A stretch of DNA of 64,000 bases from Whalleya microplaca (taxonomy: Eukaryota; Ascomycota; Sordariomycetes; Xylariales; Xylariaceae). Made by a program: the position numbers and the translations under genes. Each line of letters starts with the position of its first letter. The first letter of the stretch is position 1. Where the stretch lies: the NCBI GenBank assembly GCA_022497155.1, contig MU385761.1, positions 248,001 to 312,000 on the forward strand, in the 5' to 3' direction. The notes under the pieces are model-generated. The model saw nothing but the letters and a program-made list of their open reading frames with translations, was not told where the DNA came from and did no database searches. Of this stretch, positions 45,713-56,900 are shown in pieces.

Positions 45713-47345
45713 CTAAAGTGTAGGGGAGCTCATGGTAGCCTGTTTATAGATAGATTGTTATAGATAGGTACATATAGCGGAGCCCGGTGAAGCAAAGTTT
45801 CCAGTGCTAGTGATCTGGCAATGCGATCTAATGTTACTAAATTGGACTTGAAAGGGCCTATTAGTTCGATTCATGGTACAAGCCTCACTACTCAAGCGGA
45901 GTCCTCTAATTGATTAATATTATTTTGCCTATCAGCCATGGCGGTTTTAGGGATCGCGTTTCTGAAAATCAATGTACGCATTGGAGACTATAAATTGAAT
46001 GAAATGGCGATGGACGCTATTTTAAAGATAGTTTTCAAGACACCTTAGTAGACTGGCCACTGGTACAGTGGAATGGCGTGGACTAGGTATGAATTGTATG
46101 ATAACCACCAGTCCCGAGAGAAGCTCATAAGATCCCAATACAGCAATGGCACGACCAACAAGGAAGTATTTGAGCTGAGGGCTGCACAAAAGACGGCAAA
46201 ACCCAGATGGAAAAGACACAACAGGTGACGAAGATAAGTTTGGTAGGTTGAAATATACAGTCTTTACTCATGATAATCTGGAAGTTGTAACATGCTGCTC
46301 TATACTATTGAAATATAGAGGTAATGAGACTTGACTGGATTGAGGTTCAGCTACTTAAAGTCACGGATAGCCTGCTATATTTAGGTAATGCCATTGTCAT
46401 TGTGCCCTGTATTATCGTAGTTTTCAGTCCGTAAATGGACACTCCTGTTTAATAAGTTTTAAATTGATTCATTTTTAAGTAGTGCATTCCCAGGGTGCTG
46501 CGTTACTGGATGTTTTACTTACCACCAAGAACATACCAGTGTAACTATGAGATATAGTCTTATGGCGTACATATCATAAATGATTGTACTGTAAGTGTGC
46601 ATGGTGGCGCTGCTGGACTACCTAGATATAGGCCCCCACGACCATCGTTGGGAGGCCAAACTGGACTATGGACTAGAATGTAATAGTTACATGTGTTCTC
46701 ATTTACGACCGTAACATATCACGCCATTTCCGTTTCGCGATTTATTGTGTTCCGGATTTTCGGCAGTGCATGAACATAATAGGGTTTCATTTTGAGGCTG
46801 TACAACTGCAACTTCTAGAAGGACGATCGACCCTAAGACTTCATATCTGCCGATTGTCCTGCGTAATGCAGGGGACTCGATTACATCTGACCTGTGTGCG
46901 ACGACGAGCTTGCAGTATCATATAGCAGCCCCTAGAAGACGAATTTGATGCCGTGATGTGATAGTATCACGTACAATAATACGGTAATCGAGCAAAGTCG
47001 AAAATTTCACCGGTTTAGAATATGATGCGACGGTTTTAGTGAAATTTAGCGACGACAGGTGTGGAAATAGCCTTCGGGTGAGACATCATGAAGATGAGTA
47101 AGATGCCGAAGAAATTAGCAGTGGAACATTTTGTAACGGTAAAATATTTCGGTAGGTATAGGAGTTCTACACGTTATGCAATGCCTCGAGATGTACCCCG
47201 ATGCATAATGTCTTCATCTAGTTATTTATAGACAGCATATGTAGATCTAGAACAGCTGAAGGTTGATAACTTCACGTGGCAGCTTGGTATCTTTGAAATT
47301 CGCATCGAGACTATTGCCATCAAAAATTTTGACCCTGGAGCCACA
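45713..47345. other. AT-rich spacer of 1.6 kb
   Basis: No coding pattern or repeat ends recognised. The last ~100 bases before 47346 should be the promoter and 5' UTR of the following gene. Confidence 0.5.
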
Positions 47346-49665
47346 ATGTCCGTAGGATTATCTGGGCCCGTGATCTCTGTCGGAGTTGCGATTCTTTTCT
47401 CACTCCTATATCTCTACAGAACATCGATTCTACCGGGTAATATCAGAGCGAAAGCGTCTTCATCAAAGCGTAGGTGTCCATGCCTAGCTCATCGGGGTAA
47501 AGCGGCAATAACAGTTGAGCACTATTCACGAGTAAGAAGCTGAAATCAGCACAGATTCCGACGTTAACGGTTCAAGTATCCCAGAAGATGAGCAACTCCG
47601 TGTATACAAGGAGCTCTTCTTCCAGCTCCACAACCTCGAGACGACCCCAGATGTGCTACCACGAGCTCGGGAACGACTACTGTCCCTTCTCTGCGACTCG
47701 ATGGCGGCTGAGGGGCAAAGGATCACCCATGGAGACTACAGAAGCATCCTTTCCATCGAAAAGTATGACATAAAAGCGCTAGACGCGTTCATTAGGGGTG
47801 AACACGCCGACATGCTTGAACGCTGGCAACGTTACCTGGCCTCACAGGCTGGAGCAAAGGGGTGCACTCCATTCGCTACATACGAAGATGCCGTACAGTG
47901 GCTACGGACGAAAGCGCCATCAAAATACGTTGATGGTGCCTGGCTAGGGAATGTGCACCGGCTGACAGAAACGACGCCATTCGCCTTGCGGTCCGTGACA
48001 AAGGATGCATGGCAGATACTCTCCGAGGAGCTGGGAGACGGAGATGTGGAGCGGAAGCACGTATTCGTTTACCGTAAATTGCTGCGTAGTGTTGGTGTCG
48101 ACTTGCCCGCAGCCGATTCGCGGGAGTTCGTGGATTTGGATCTCGGAATGAGTGTCATGTCGGCATGGCGGGCAGCTGTGGCTCAGTTGCTGATTTCGTT
48201 ATTTTCTCATGACTTCTTGCCCGAGGTCCTTGGTTTCAATCTATGCTTCGAACAGGTCACGCTAGAGACCCTTCGAGCGGCACACGAACTACCAAAATTA
48301 GGTATCTCGGGTTATTACTTTCTTCTACACGTGTGTATTGATAATATTGACTCGGGCCATTCTGCAATGGCTCTATGCGTTGTCTCGCGTTACTTGGACG
48401 TGATTCGTGAGTCTGGAGGCGAAGGCGACGTGGAATTGGCCTGAAGAAGAATTCAAGCTGGGTACGTGCTATCAAAACAGATGGGTCGCGACGAAGGCGA
48501 CGGCGGCGCTGTTTTACCGCCCCTCCATCATATTTCAGAAAGACAGGATCGAGTCATGCGTATGTTACAACGCAAGGCCCAGGTATCCTCAGCAATACAT
48601 TGCAAGAGTCGTGTCAAAATTGCGGACCGACCACTGGCGGCCTGGCTCTCCTCTCGTGCCTTGGACAATCCGCAAAATCAAGTTTCTCTGCTCGATGGCT
48701 TGAGTAAAGCTTCTCCATGGGTGCAAAGCGGCGACAGTAGCGCCAGACTCTTGATACGTGAGTTGTCATGGGGTGGCAAGATGTTTGGTGCCTTCACAGA
48801 CACCGAAGTTGAACATCTTAAAGACTGGATCGACTCCCTTCCTCCTAAGGGCGGAGAGGATGCCACAGAAAAGTACTGGCATATGATCGGCAACCCTGGT
48901 CAGCCTGTACAGCATTCGGAGGCCTCGCTGGTCTCCCAAGACCACGATCTACAGCTATCCTATCTAATACCGTACCAGTTGACCAGCCCAACGTTTATTC
49001 CGCGTCCGCCCCTATCTGTCACAGGTTCTAATGTTCGATTTGGCTCCTTATTGACTCTTTGGTTCGCTCACGTGTGCCTCCTTCAAGGCATGGTCAGGGT
49101 ACCATACAGAACTATATCACCACTAGCCAGCCACATTGTTCGAATCCTTCGGGCTGAAAGTGGGTTTGGACCCGAACCCACTGGTGTAGCTGGCAAAGAC
49201 GAGTACAGGAATGTTCAGCTTAGCCTCGTTGACCTCGGGTTGGAACTTGCACAGAGACACAGTGACCAAGAAATGGCGGACAAGCACGGATCTTTGGGGT
49301 CGTTGCCACCGCGTTGCCTACGGGATGTGCTCGGGGAGGACAACTCCAGAAATGACCCAAAAAACGCCGGCGCGATTGCCTTCGCTCGCAAGCTTATTTG
49401 TTGGTCCAAAAACAATGTAGCGAATGAGATTACGTTGCTAGGCTTGGCGCGTGCATTCTTCGACCTCGAGATATGGGTTGCCAATGACCAGGATTTTCTG
49501 TCGGAGCAGGGTAGAGAAGCATTGAGGGGGATCCTGGCGAGGAAGAAAGCATTGCTTGATTTATGTTTTGACAGTGTCAGAAATGATGATATAAATCACG
49601 CTAAGTTCGCAATGGGATATGAGATTGGTCGAGAGGAGATCGAGAAAGCGATTGAGCCCGTGTAA
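47346..49665 (+). pseudogene. Haem-oxygenase-like diiron (iron-containing redox enzyme) protein, in-frame TGA
   Basis: Exons 47346-47469 and 47540-49665 (intron GTAGGT...AAG) give a 750-codon frame that is broken once, by TGA at 48442-48444. The N-terminus is a membrane anchor (ISVGVAILFSLLYLYRTSI). The core at ~residues 275-310 contains ETLRAAHELPKLGISGYYFL followed by LHVCIDNIDSGHSAMAL. This is the Glu/His/Asp-His pattern of the 'iron-containing redox enzyme' haem-oxygenase-like family (diiron oxygenases and oxidases). After the TGA the frame continues with RRIQAGYVLSKQMG, which fungal members also have, apparently preceded by Trp. A 51-nt intron (48407-48457, GTGAGT...CAAG) could skip the stop but would also delete that block. 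So this is either a pseudogene or a gene with unusual decoding or splicing. Reaction unknown. Confidence 0.7.
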
Positions 49666-50244
49666 GGCATCGCGGGTGCGGCGTTGACGTGCAGTCTTCC
49701 TCAATAATTCGATTCTCGTCGTGTTTGAGAGCTTGAGATTTTCTGCCAAGCACACTTGTGTGTTTTAATTGCATAGTGAATGCGATTGTAGCCCCGAAAT
49801 ATGCTCTTCTCTAGTTGTGCATGAGATCTTGTCTTGCGATAACCAACGAGGATCAATATCACGCAGGAACACTAAAGGAAGGTCTGACGGCGACAGAAAG
49901 AGTACGACATAGCTTCAACTGGCAGTAGTCCAACAGCGGCTCGGCACGCAAAGAGTACGACGTGACTCTAAGCGGCAGCGGCTTGCCACATATAAGAGAA
50001 ACTAGGAAACATCGAATGGAACAGTCCCGCAAGATGCGTTGGTCGCTGAGACTGATGTTGCGCTGCAGAGAGTCAGGGGAAAGCTGCGGAATGTGAAGAG
50101 TATTTTATGGCCGATGTCCATGGAAGAGATGCAGCACCCTCACCACTTGACGTCTAAGACGAGACCGGTTTCGATCTTGCGTTAGCTCCTGCCTATAGCT
50201 TCACCCCTTGCAATCCGAACGTCACAAGCCAGATACGTTCAGCC
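49666..50244. other. Short intergenic region with a small direct repeat
   Basis: About 580 bases. AAAGAGTACGAC occurs twice, ~48 bases apart (around 49903 and 49952). Likely the promoter of the amidotransferase gene; nothing else is seen. Confidence 0.5.
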
Positions 50245-51278
50245 ATGTGTCGCTGGTTCTCCTATATTTCCCCCGCTAAGCGGCTCTATTAGAGGACGTG
50301 CTCGTCACGCCAGAGAATGCCATTTCAAAGCAGTGTGCCCAACATTACATACCTGGCCTGATATCCCCAAGCCAGTCTACCGACCCGGAGGAATATCTGC
50401 GCACACGAAACAGTCTGCTCAACATGGATGGAATGGGGATGGCATGGTATACGATGACATCGTCAGCCTATATCGATGACCAAGAAGGCACCCGTCCAGC
50501 GCTGTACAAAACGCAGAGTCCACCGACCAACGACTTCAACTTTCGAAGCCTGTGTGCAAACACGGAGTCAACGTGCATCTTTGCCCACATCCGCGCCACA
50601 TCTGGTTCGCCAGTAACGCCCATAAACAACCACCCCATCGTCTTCGGGCGCCACAGCTTCATGCACAACGGGACGGTGACGGATTTCGCGAGGATCCGGG
50701 GAGACATGACCAATATTATGGCGTACGACGCCTATATCAATATCCGGGGCACTACGGACACCGAGTGCCTCGCAGCGCTCTATGTGACGTTTCTGACGGC
50801 ATACGGGTCGGCAGCATCGTGGCAGAGGGAATATACGTTGCACGTCATGAAGGCAGCGCTGGTCCGAACAGTCACATGTATCATGGAATTGCAGCGCAAG
50901 TCGCTAGGCACGAAAGCTACACCGAACGGGCTTAATCTCTGTGCAACCGACGGACGAAAGCTTGTTGCGTGCCGATTCCGTAACCACGTATCCGAGCAGC
51001 CCGCAAGCCTTTACTGGAGTGACACCGCGGGAACGACTCTCAACAGAAAGGTCCCGGGCGATGTTGCTGGCGAGACTGGAAGTCTGTATGGCCCAAGTAG
51101 AATTGGCAGGCATGTAATAGTTGCCAGCGAGCCGACTACTAAAGTCGACAGAGAGTGGACGCTGATAGCTAAGAACCACATGGTGATGGTTGACCACAAA
51201 GGGGTTGCGCACCATGAGCCGCTTGTATATGACGCCAGACTCAACGCAGCAGACGTCGATGTTCACGTCGCCGTGTAA
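50245..51278 (+). pseudogene. Class-II glutamine amidotransferase (Dug3-like) with single-base frameshift
   Basis: The family of yeast Dug3 and EgtC-like hydrolases uses the N-terminal Cys2 to attack gamma-glutamyl bonds. An ATG at 50245 opens MCRWFSYISPAKRLY, the exact catalytic N-terminus of the family, then meets TAG at 50290. The remaining ~330 codons continue in another frame from TTA at 50289 to the stop at 51278, so one base (a T in a TTT run) appears to be missing. The body has all expected blocks: NMDGMGMAWYT, CIFAHIRATSGSPVTPINNHP, FMHNGTVTDFARIR, TDTECLAALY, ASLYWSDTAG and HVIVASEPTTKVDREWTLI. Without the frameshift the product would be ~344 aa, a normal length. A sequencing error is the main alternative. 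It lies between the diiron gene and the FMN protein gene, all on the plus strand. Confidence 0.8.
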
Positions 51279-51825
51279 GGTATGAACCAGCTACATACAG
51301 ATTTGCACGTGGAGAGATGAACTGATGTCTACCTTAGGTGAGGTAGCTTGTTAGCCGTTAGCCACGTATTGCCGTCATACGGATTACGCATTGTGTAGAC
51401 AAATATTTTAATGTTCAGGTGAAGTCCGATAGGCCGAGAGGAATACATGTAATCTTATCTATCTGGAAGCTGGTACCTAGTCGTATCATTTCTGTATCAC
51501 AACTTCCCAGTGACCCAGTCAGCACCTGCCAGTCAGGCAGTGTTACATGTAGGCGGCTGGCCCTTTCCTCTCGTCTCAAAGAACCGATAGCATCTGTTCC
51601 TTCCACTCCCACAATAACAACACGAATTACCCGTGACCCTTATCCAGCTGCCCTTATCTCACTTTCAATATTTCCCCTTTTCTCTTTCCCCGCCTTGTAC
51701 GAGCCATCGACATACTTTCAGCTTGCTCTCCTTCCAAACTATTTTCTAAGCAACAGCGAACATCCAACAGGTAGCATCTAATATAGACATCAACCTACAA
51801 CAAGCCTTACTAAAAAACCTGCATA
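51279..51825. other. Intergenic region, promoter of FMN split-barrel gene
   Basis: About 550 bases. The last 200 bases are C/T-rich (TATTTCCCCTTTTCTCTTTCCCC), a typical promoter and 5' UTR composition. Confidence 0.5.
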
Positions 51826-52718
51826 ATGGACGACGATACCCAGCCCGGACCAAATTATCCCCAAACCTCACAGAGCCGTGTCAATCGACACAGAGAGCTC
51901 GGTATTTCCCCTTCCTGCTGGTTTCCCATTGCTTATCGTGTTCTGATGGTGGACAACAAGCTCAATACGACGTTGAGACTGTGCATTCCATTTTCAACTC
52001 GACGCCTGTGGCCCATGTATCCTTCGTGCCGGATCCAAAAGATCCAAAGCCCGTCTCGCTCCCTATGATAGCTCGCATAGGCGAGTTCCCTGAATCCGAG
52101 GCCCCAGCATGCTACCTTCACGGATACGTATCCGCAAGGCTCTTTCGTGCCAGGGAGTCACCATCATCTTTGGACGATGACGAGGGATTCCCAGTCTGCA
52201 TTGCTGCCACTAAGGTCGACGGTCTCGTGCTAAGTCTCACCCCATTCTCGCATGGTATCGACTACCGTAGTGCTGTTGTCCACGGACACGCATATCTATT
52301 GGACCCTAAAACGGATTATGATGAGGTGCTTTGGGCCATGCAGCTCATCACGGATGGAATTGTGCCCCAACGCTGGGAACACACGCGCACTCCACCAGAT
52401 GCGGCCGAGATGGCATCTACACGCATCCTCAAGGTGCGGATCGATGCCGCTAGCGCCAAGGTTCACGATACGGGTCTTAAAGAAAAGGAAAAGGACCTCG
52501 CTGACGAAAAGACGCGCGATATCGTCTGGACGGGTGTCATACCCTACATGAAAGTGCTCGGAGCTCCGCAACCTGCCGATACAAACAGAGTATCTGCTAT
52601 GCCGTCCTATATAGGTGACTATATTCTCACCCACAATGCTGGTAATGGCCAAGCTGGATGTAAAGTGATAGACATGATCTCTGGCTTGCTGTCGTGGATA
52701 TTTGGGCGTACACGTTGA
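51826..52718 (+). CDS. Pyridoxamine-phosphate-oxidase-like FMN-binding split-barrel protein
   Basis: 277-aa intact gene; exons 51826-51901 and 51961-52718 (intron GTATTT...CAAG). After the splice the protein reads HRELAQYDVETVHSIFNSTP, then VAHVSFVPDPKDPKPVSLPM, the fungal flavin-nucleotide-binding (NimA/PNPOx-like) N-terminal signature. The further blocks PVCIAATKVDGLVLSLTPFS and YRSAVVHGHAYLLDP form the split-barrel sheet, and the segment WEHTRTPPDAAEMASTRILK precedes the C-terminal helix VRIDAASAKVHDTG. Such proteins bind FMN and are annotated as putative reductases or nitroimidazole-resistance-like proteins; no substrate is known. It is the only fully intact gene among the three at 47-53 kb. 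Confidence 0.88.
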
Positions 52719-53607
52719 TGTTTGCCAAGGTGAAGCTATGGACATATTATCATGCGAGCCATATATACGATGGTTTATTTGAGCCTAGCTGTTTCCAAGT
52801 TGTAGATTTATGATTCAAATGCGAATCCTTAGTTTCCTGATTATTACATTCAAAGGTCTTCATCCTAACCTAGGTACCATGGGGACGAGACCGATATGAG
52901 AATATCGATCGAAACAACCACTTTCGTTAAGACTACAACCTGCACGCTGTACAGCCCCAGTTATCATGGTAAAAAAATCCAAATCCAATTCAATCTGGCT
53001 GATATCCAGAAGGTCCAGGGTCTATGGGAGAAGGCATGCGAGTTCACATCGAATTTCGCAATCTCCTTTTAGATGCTTTATTTCAATCTGATCTCAAAAT
53101 AATTGACTCAATACGTACATTCCCGCCAGTGGTTCCATCGATTCAATTGATTCAATTCCATTCAAGTTTTTCAAGACCCTATCTGGATTGACGATATTCA
53201 TGACTTGATATGATTAGTCACCCACTAAATGACCCCTAATGCCCCTGAATCCGCTTATATCCGCCTGCAGATTATGTTATCGATTCCTAACGCAATCCGA
53301 CAGCATTCAAACTACCACTGCAAGTAATGCACAATCAACTGTGCACCGCCCTCAGCTACGTCCGCTGGCTGCATGATACGATGAACAGGCGAGTGCAGCA
53401 CCCCTCCCCACACAACCGGTGAAGGTTTCGTGGCAATGTGAAAGGCTCCATGCATGCATGTCATTCCAATTATACAGATCCCGAGTACCGATTTGCCATT
53501 TACCTAGTGAAACTGTAGTAACGATATCGACTAATCAATTGACTTGTCACACTTTCGGCTCACTCAACAGATAGAGAGCTCCTTACATGTAGTACAAGGA
53601 GACATGA
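52719..53607. other. Intergenic with simple degenerate repeats
   Basis: About 890 bases. Near 53130-53170 ATTCAATT-type motifs repeat (CGATTCAATTGATTCAATTCCATTCAAG). CATGCATGCATG lies near 53450. No gene recognised. Confidence 0.5.
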
Positions 53608-54318
53608 AACACAGTTATTATGTGTCTAATTGTCACTTGAGTACTGTCGTGATCGCAACTAGTCAATGAAGTGTTGTGACTGTCTAAGTGATCTCCTCCC
53701 AGAGGGTGAGGAAATCTGCCTTGAATTCTAAGTCCTCGGAAACCCCATTTTACCGAGCTCCATAAAAAAAAGGGAAAGGGGGTGACCAATATCCCTATTG
53801 TGACTGTTTAACTCAACCCAGTCAACCTTGCGTGACCCGGGGTGCAGATGAAGTAAGGAGTGTACCCCGGTTTAGACCGATACTAGAGTCACCTCGGATA
53901 ACAAGAACACCTTCAACATAGTGTAAAGTGATCTAAATGATTTAAGTTGATTTAAGTAAACCGCTTAAACCAAGATAGAAGATAGATTATCTTGATCCAT
54001 AAGACATCCACTATGAGGAACTAACGGGTCTATAATAATAGGAGTCTTTCGTATAAAATAATTTAGTTCTTTATCTTTGTCGCAAGATATGTCAGGCGTA
54101 ATTACGTATTCCTGTTTGTCACAATATGGGTATTAGTTATAATCCCTTAAGTAAATGGAGTCCAGAGAAATAGCTGCTTCAAGAGTCCTTTTGCGTAAAA
54201 GGGATCTCCTAAACTGTTAGAGGTCTTGAGGTCTTAGCTCTGAACACGATTCCAATGTGACAACCATTAAATTGATTACGACAACCTAAATTGTTATTGC
54301 ACGCACTGTAACAGTGGT
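53608..54318. mobile_element. Element B: ~0.71-kb TIR element, internally deleted relative to A
   Basis: The left ~190 bases (from CACAGTTATTATGTGTC, including GTGATCGCAACTAGTCAATG and CTAAGTGATCTCC) align with the left arm of element A. The right ~200 bases (GGGTATTAGTTATAATCCC, GGGATCTCCTAAACTGTTAGAGG, ending CACTGTAACAGTGG) align with A's right arm. The two ends form imperfect inverted repeats. The middle is shorter than in A by ~1.36 kb, so B looks like a MITE-type deletion derivative. No coding capacity. Target-site duplication could not be read confidently. Confidence 0.75.
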
Positions 54319-55023
54319 ATATTCATAGTCAGACTGACAGAGACAAAGACATATCCGTTACAACTCGGTTGTGTATAAGTAACAGTGGTACACGTACAAT
54401 TGTTACCAGAATTGGACTTGGTGCAATGGAACAGAAAGAGGATATGCAGGAAGACATATGAGGAATCCTGCTTTTTGAAGTTGGTGTGATATATTGACCG
54501 TTCCTCATTATTGTCCGAAATGACTGTGGCTTTAGGTGTCCAGTTCGGCCTGGTTGTATCATGAGGACTTGTATCCGAGGGAACTCGTTTCCGATTTTAC
54601 ATTTGGAGCTGTGTTCAACTTAAAGGAAAAGACTGGTCGTAAACACATTTATACACAACTCCTCTGTTCCACAATGAGCATTATTATGAGAGCTTTATGG
54701 TTTGATCATTGTTCAAGAAGACACCGTCTCAAGTCAACTACGCAGACGCCAGTGTGATTGTGTTACCATGGTCGTGACTATCAGGGTAGCTTCTTTGCGA
54801 GAAGTGAAGTCTCTCTTATTTATTTAAATGGGGACTTTGTCACTAAAACTATTGTAGCCGCGTTTTGTTGAAGGCAAAGGCTGGTTCAATACTTGTGTAC
54901 TCCTACCTAACTATTCAATTGTATTCCACCTGATTGGCCCTTCTTCTCAAACTCTCTTCTATCTACAAATTCTAGACTCATAACAAGACCACGAATCAGC
55001 CATCCACCGTCAGTTCTGCTTTC
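54319..55023. other. Intergenic upstream of the AspRS paralogue
   Basis: About 700 bases, AT-rich, no supportable feature other than a presumptive promoter. Confidence 0.5.
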
Positions 55024-56900
55024 ATGGAACTTGTAAAAGACAAATATATTGACACAATGGCTGCCCCCAAGGTGAGTGCTAATCTTCTGTGGTAATGCAA
55101 CAGACAAAGCAGTCAAAATGACTGGACAGGTTTCCTCTCTACTCAACCAATTTCGCCTATATCAAAACGCTCCACCGGGCGAAACTATTCCTGTCGTGTT
55201 CCACGCTCGTGTTCATGCAGTGAGTGATCGCCATCCAAGTAACGAGTGCATCATTCTCCAGATGCGAGATCAAAACATCTTTCTCCGTGTCCATGTTAAT
55301 GTCGAGAACGTCCATCACGCATCCTTCGGCATTGCGCAGACATGCGCCTTAGAATCAGTCGTGCGTGTGTCAGGGACACTTGTTCTCACAGAGCAACATC
55401 CACTGCCGGAATATAACGTCATCGCCGGTGTAGTTCAAGCGTCTGAGTTGGTTATGGTATCGCAGGCTATCGATGGGCTTGTGACTAGGCCGCCGCTTAA
55501 GTCGACTAAAGCGCATGAGCCCGATGGGGAAAGCTCTGGCTGTTCAGATGTGTTGAAACTTAACGAGCGGCTCAACAACCGCGTCCTTGACATACGCTGT
55601 ACAGCTAGGAGTTCTATATTTAAACTCATGTCTGGAGTGTGGGAACTAGCTGTGGAGTTCTGCCTTGCCAATGGTTTCCAGCAAGTATACATTTCTGTTG
55701 GCAGCATGTCTCGCCACTTCCATCATGCATTTCTAGCCATATTTCCGCATTTGCGATAGGTGCTAATACCTTTCTTCTTGCTAGGTGTGTCCTTTCGCCT
55801 GGGCTGATAGGTCACAAGTTTCCAGGGGATGATGATTACTTTCCTCTTTCTTACTATAACCAACAGCAAGCTTGGCTAACACAGACCTTTGAAATCCATA
55901 TACAAATTGCGTTGACTATGGACTTTCTTCCGGGCTGCTTCAGCATCGGCTCTCTGTATCGCCGAGAATCAGAATTATCCAGGAGACGGTTGTGTGAGGT
56001 GAGCTTCCGATGAAATACCGCATTGCATCTACGCGCCGACTTTTTCTCATATGCGGTCATAGTTTACTGGGCTAGAAGTAGCTCTGCCGATCGAACGTGA
56101 CTGGACCGAGCTGCTGGACAAGACCGAAGACTTATTCATCTTCGTCATCCACGCCCTGCAGGAGAGGGAGAAGTTCCGATACCTCACGACCCTAGCTAAG
56201 AGGGTGTGTTCGTCGGCCGGCACCTTCCGATTAGGTCTGGATGGAAATGGAAAGATGGCTAGGCTCACATTCAGTGAATCCAAGCGACTCCTGAGAGACC
56301 ATGGGGGAAATAACAGTAACGATGAAGATGATATGACGTGTGTAGCCCCTTAATTTCATTCATGCTCTGCGCTATTCTTCTTTTTATTTCCTTATTCCAC
56401 CCCTCCCCCTCCCCATCTTTTTCTTACACGACGTGATCCTGACTTGAGAAGTCCCCAGGACGAAGCCGACCTCGGATATCTGATGCGCCACCATCCGCCG
56501 GCACCCAATCCGCAAACAGATATCTTCATGATGATGGAACAACCAGTCTCTACCCACAGCTTTCAGTATCATGCATCGATGGCGGGGCCATCAGAGAAGG
56601 CTAAAACTACAAATTCGGGCGATGTAATCATGCGCGGACAGGAAGCATGCACAGTGTTGCAGTGCTATCATGACCCCGGACTCCTCCGTGCCGCAATGCA
56701 GGCTCTACTGATCTACAATGTGGCCATAACTTTCGGGGGTGAACGCTTTAAGTGCCAGGAAGCTTTAATTACCTATTGACAAAATGTTTTTAAGGTTATC
56801 TTGCCGCGACTGAAGCCTGGACTGGGGAATTGACTCGGAGAGTAACAATGCTATTTCCTTCCGAATCCCTGGAAGGATATCAATATGGTCTTCTAGCGTG
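55024..56900 (+). pseudogene. Aspartyl-tRNA synthetase paralogue, frameshifted and truncated
   Basis: Class IIb aminoacyl-tRNA synthetase sequence. Exons: 55024-55071 (an alternative ATG is at 55057), 55130-55684, 55785-55998, 56063-56337 and 56449-56779. The OB-fold anticodon domain comes first (LYQNAPPGETIPVVFHARVHA). Then LKLNERLNNRVLDIRCTARSS, which marks eukaryotic AspRS, and motif-2-like GCFSIGSLYRRESELSRRRLCEFTGLEVAL in pieces. TDIFMMMEQPVSTHSFQYHA and SGDVIMRGQEACTVLQ precede motif 3. Two lesions are visible. One extra T in CCTTTCG (55791-55797) shifts frame at the start of exon 3. Motif 3 (G-x-G-x-E-R) is not intact: its remnants around 56815-56860 (TGG/GGAATTGACTCGGAG/AGTAACAATGCTATTT) lie in different frames after the stop at 56779. 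It is clearly a paralogue and not the housekeeping gene. No DUF2156 fusion is seen. Confidence 0.75.
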
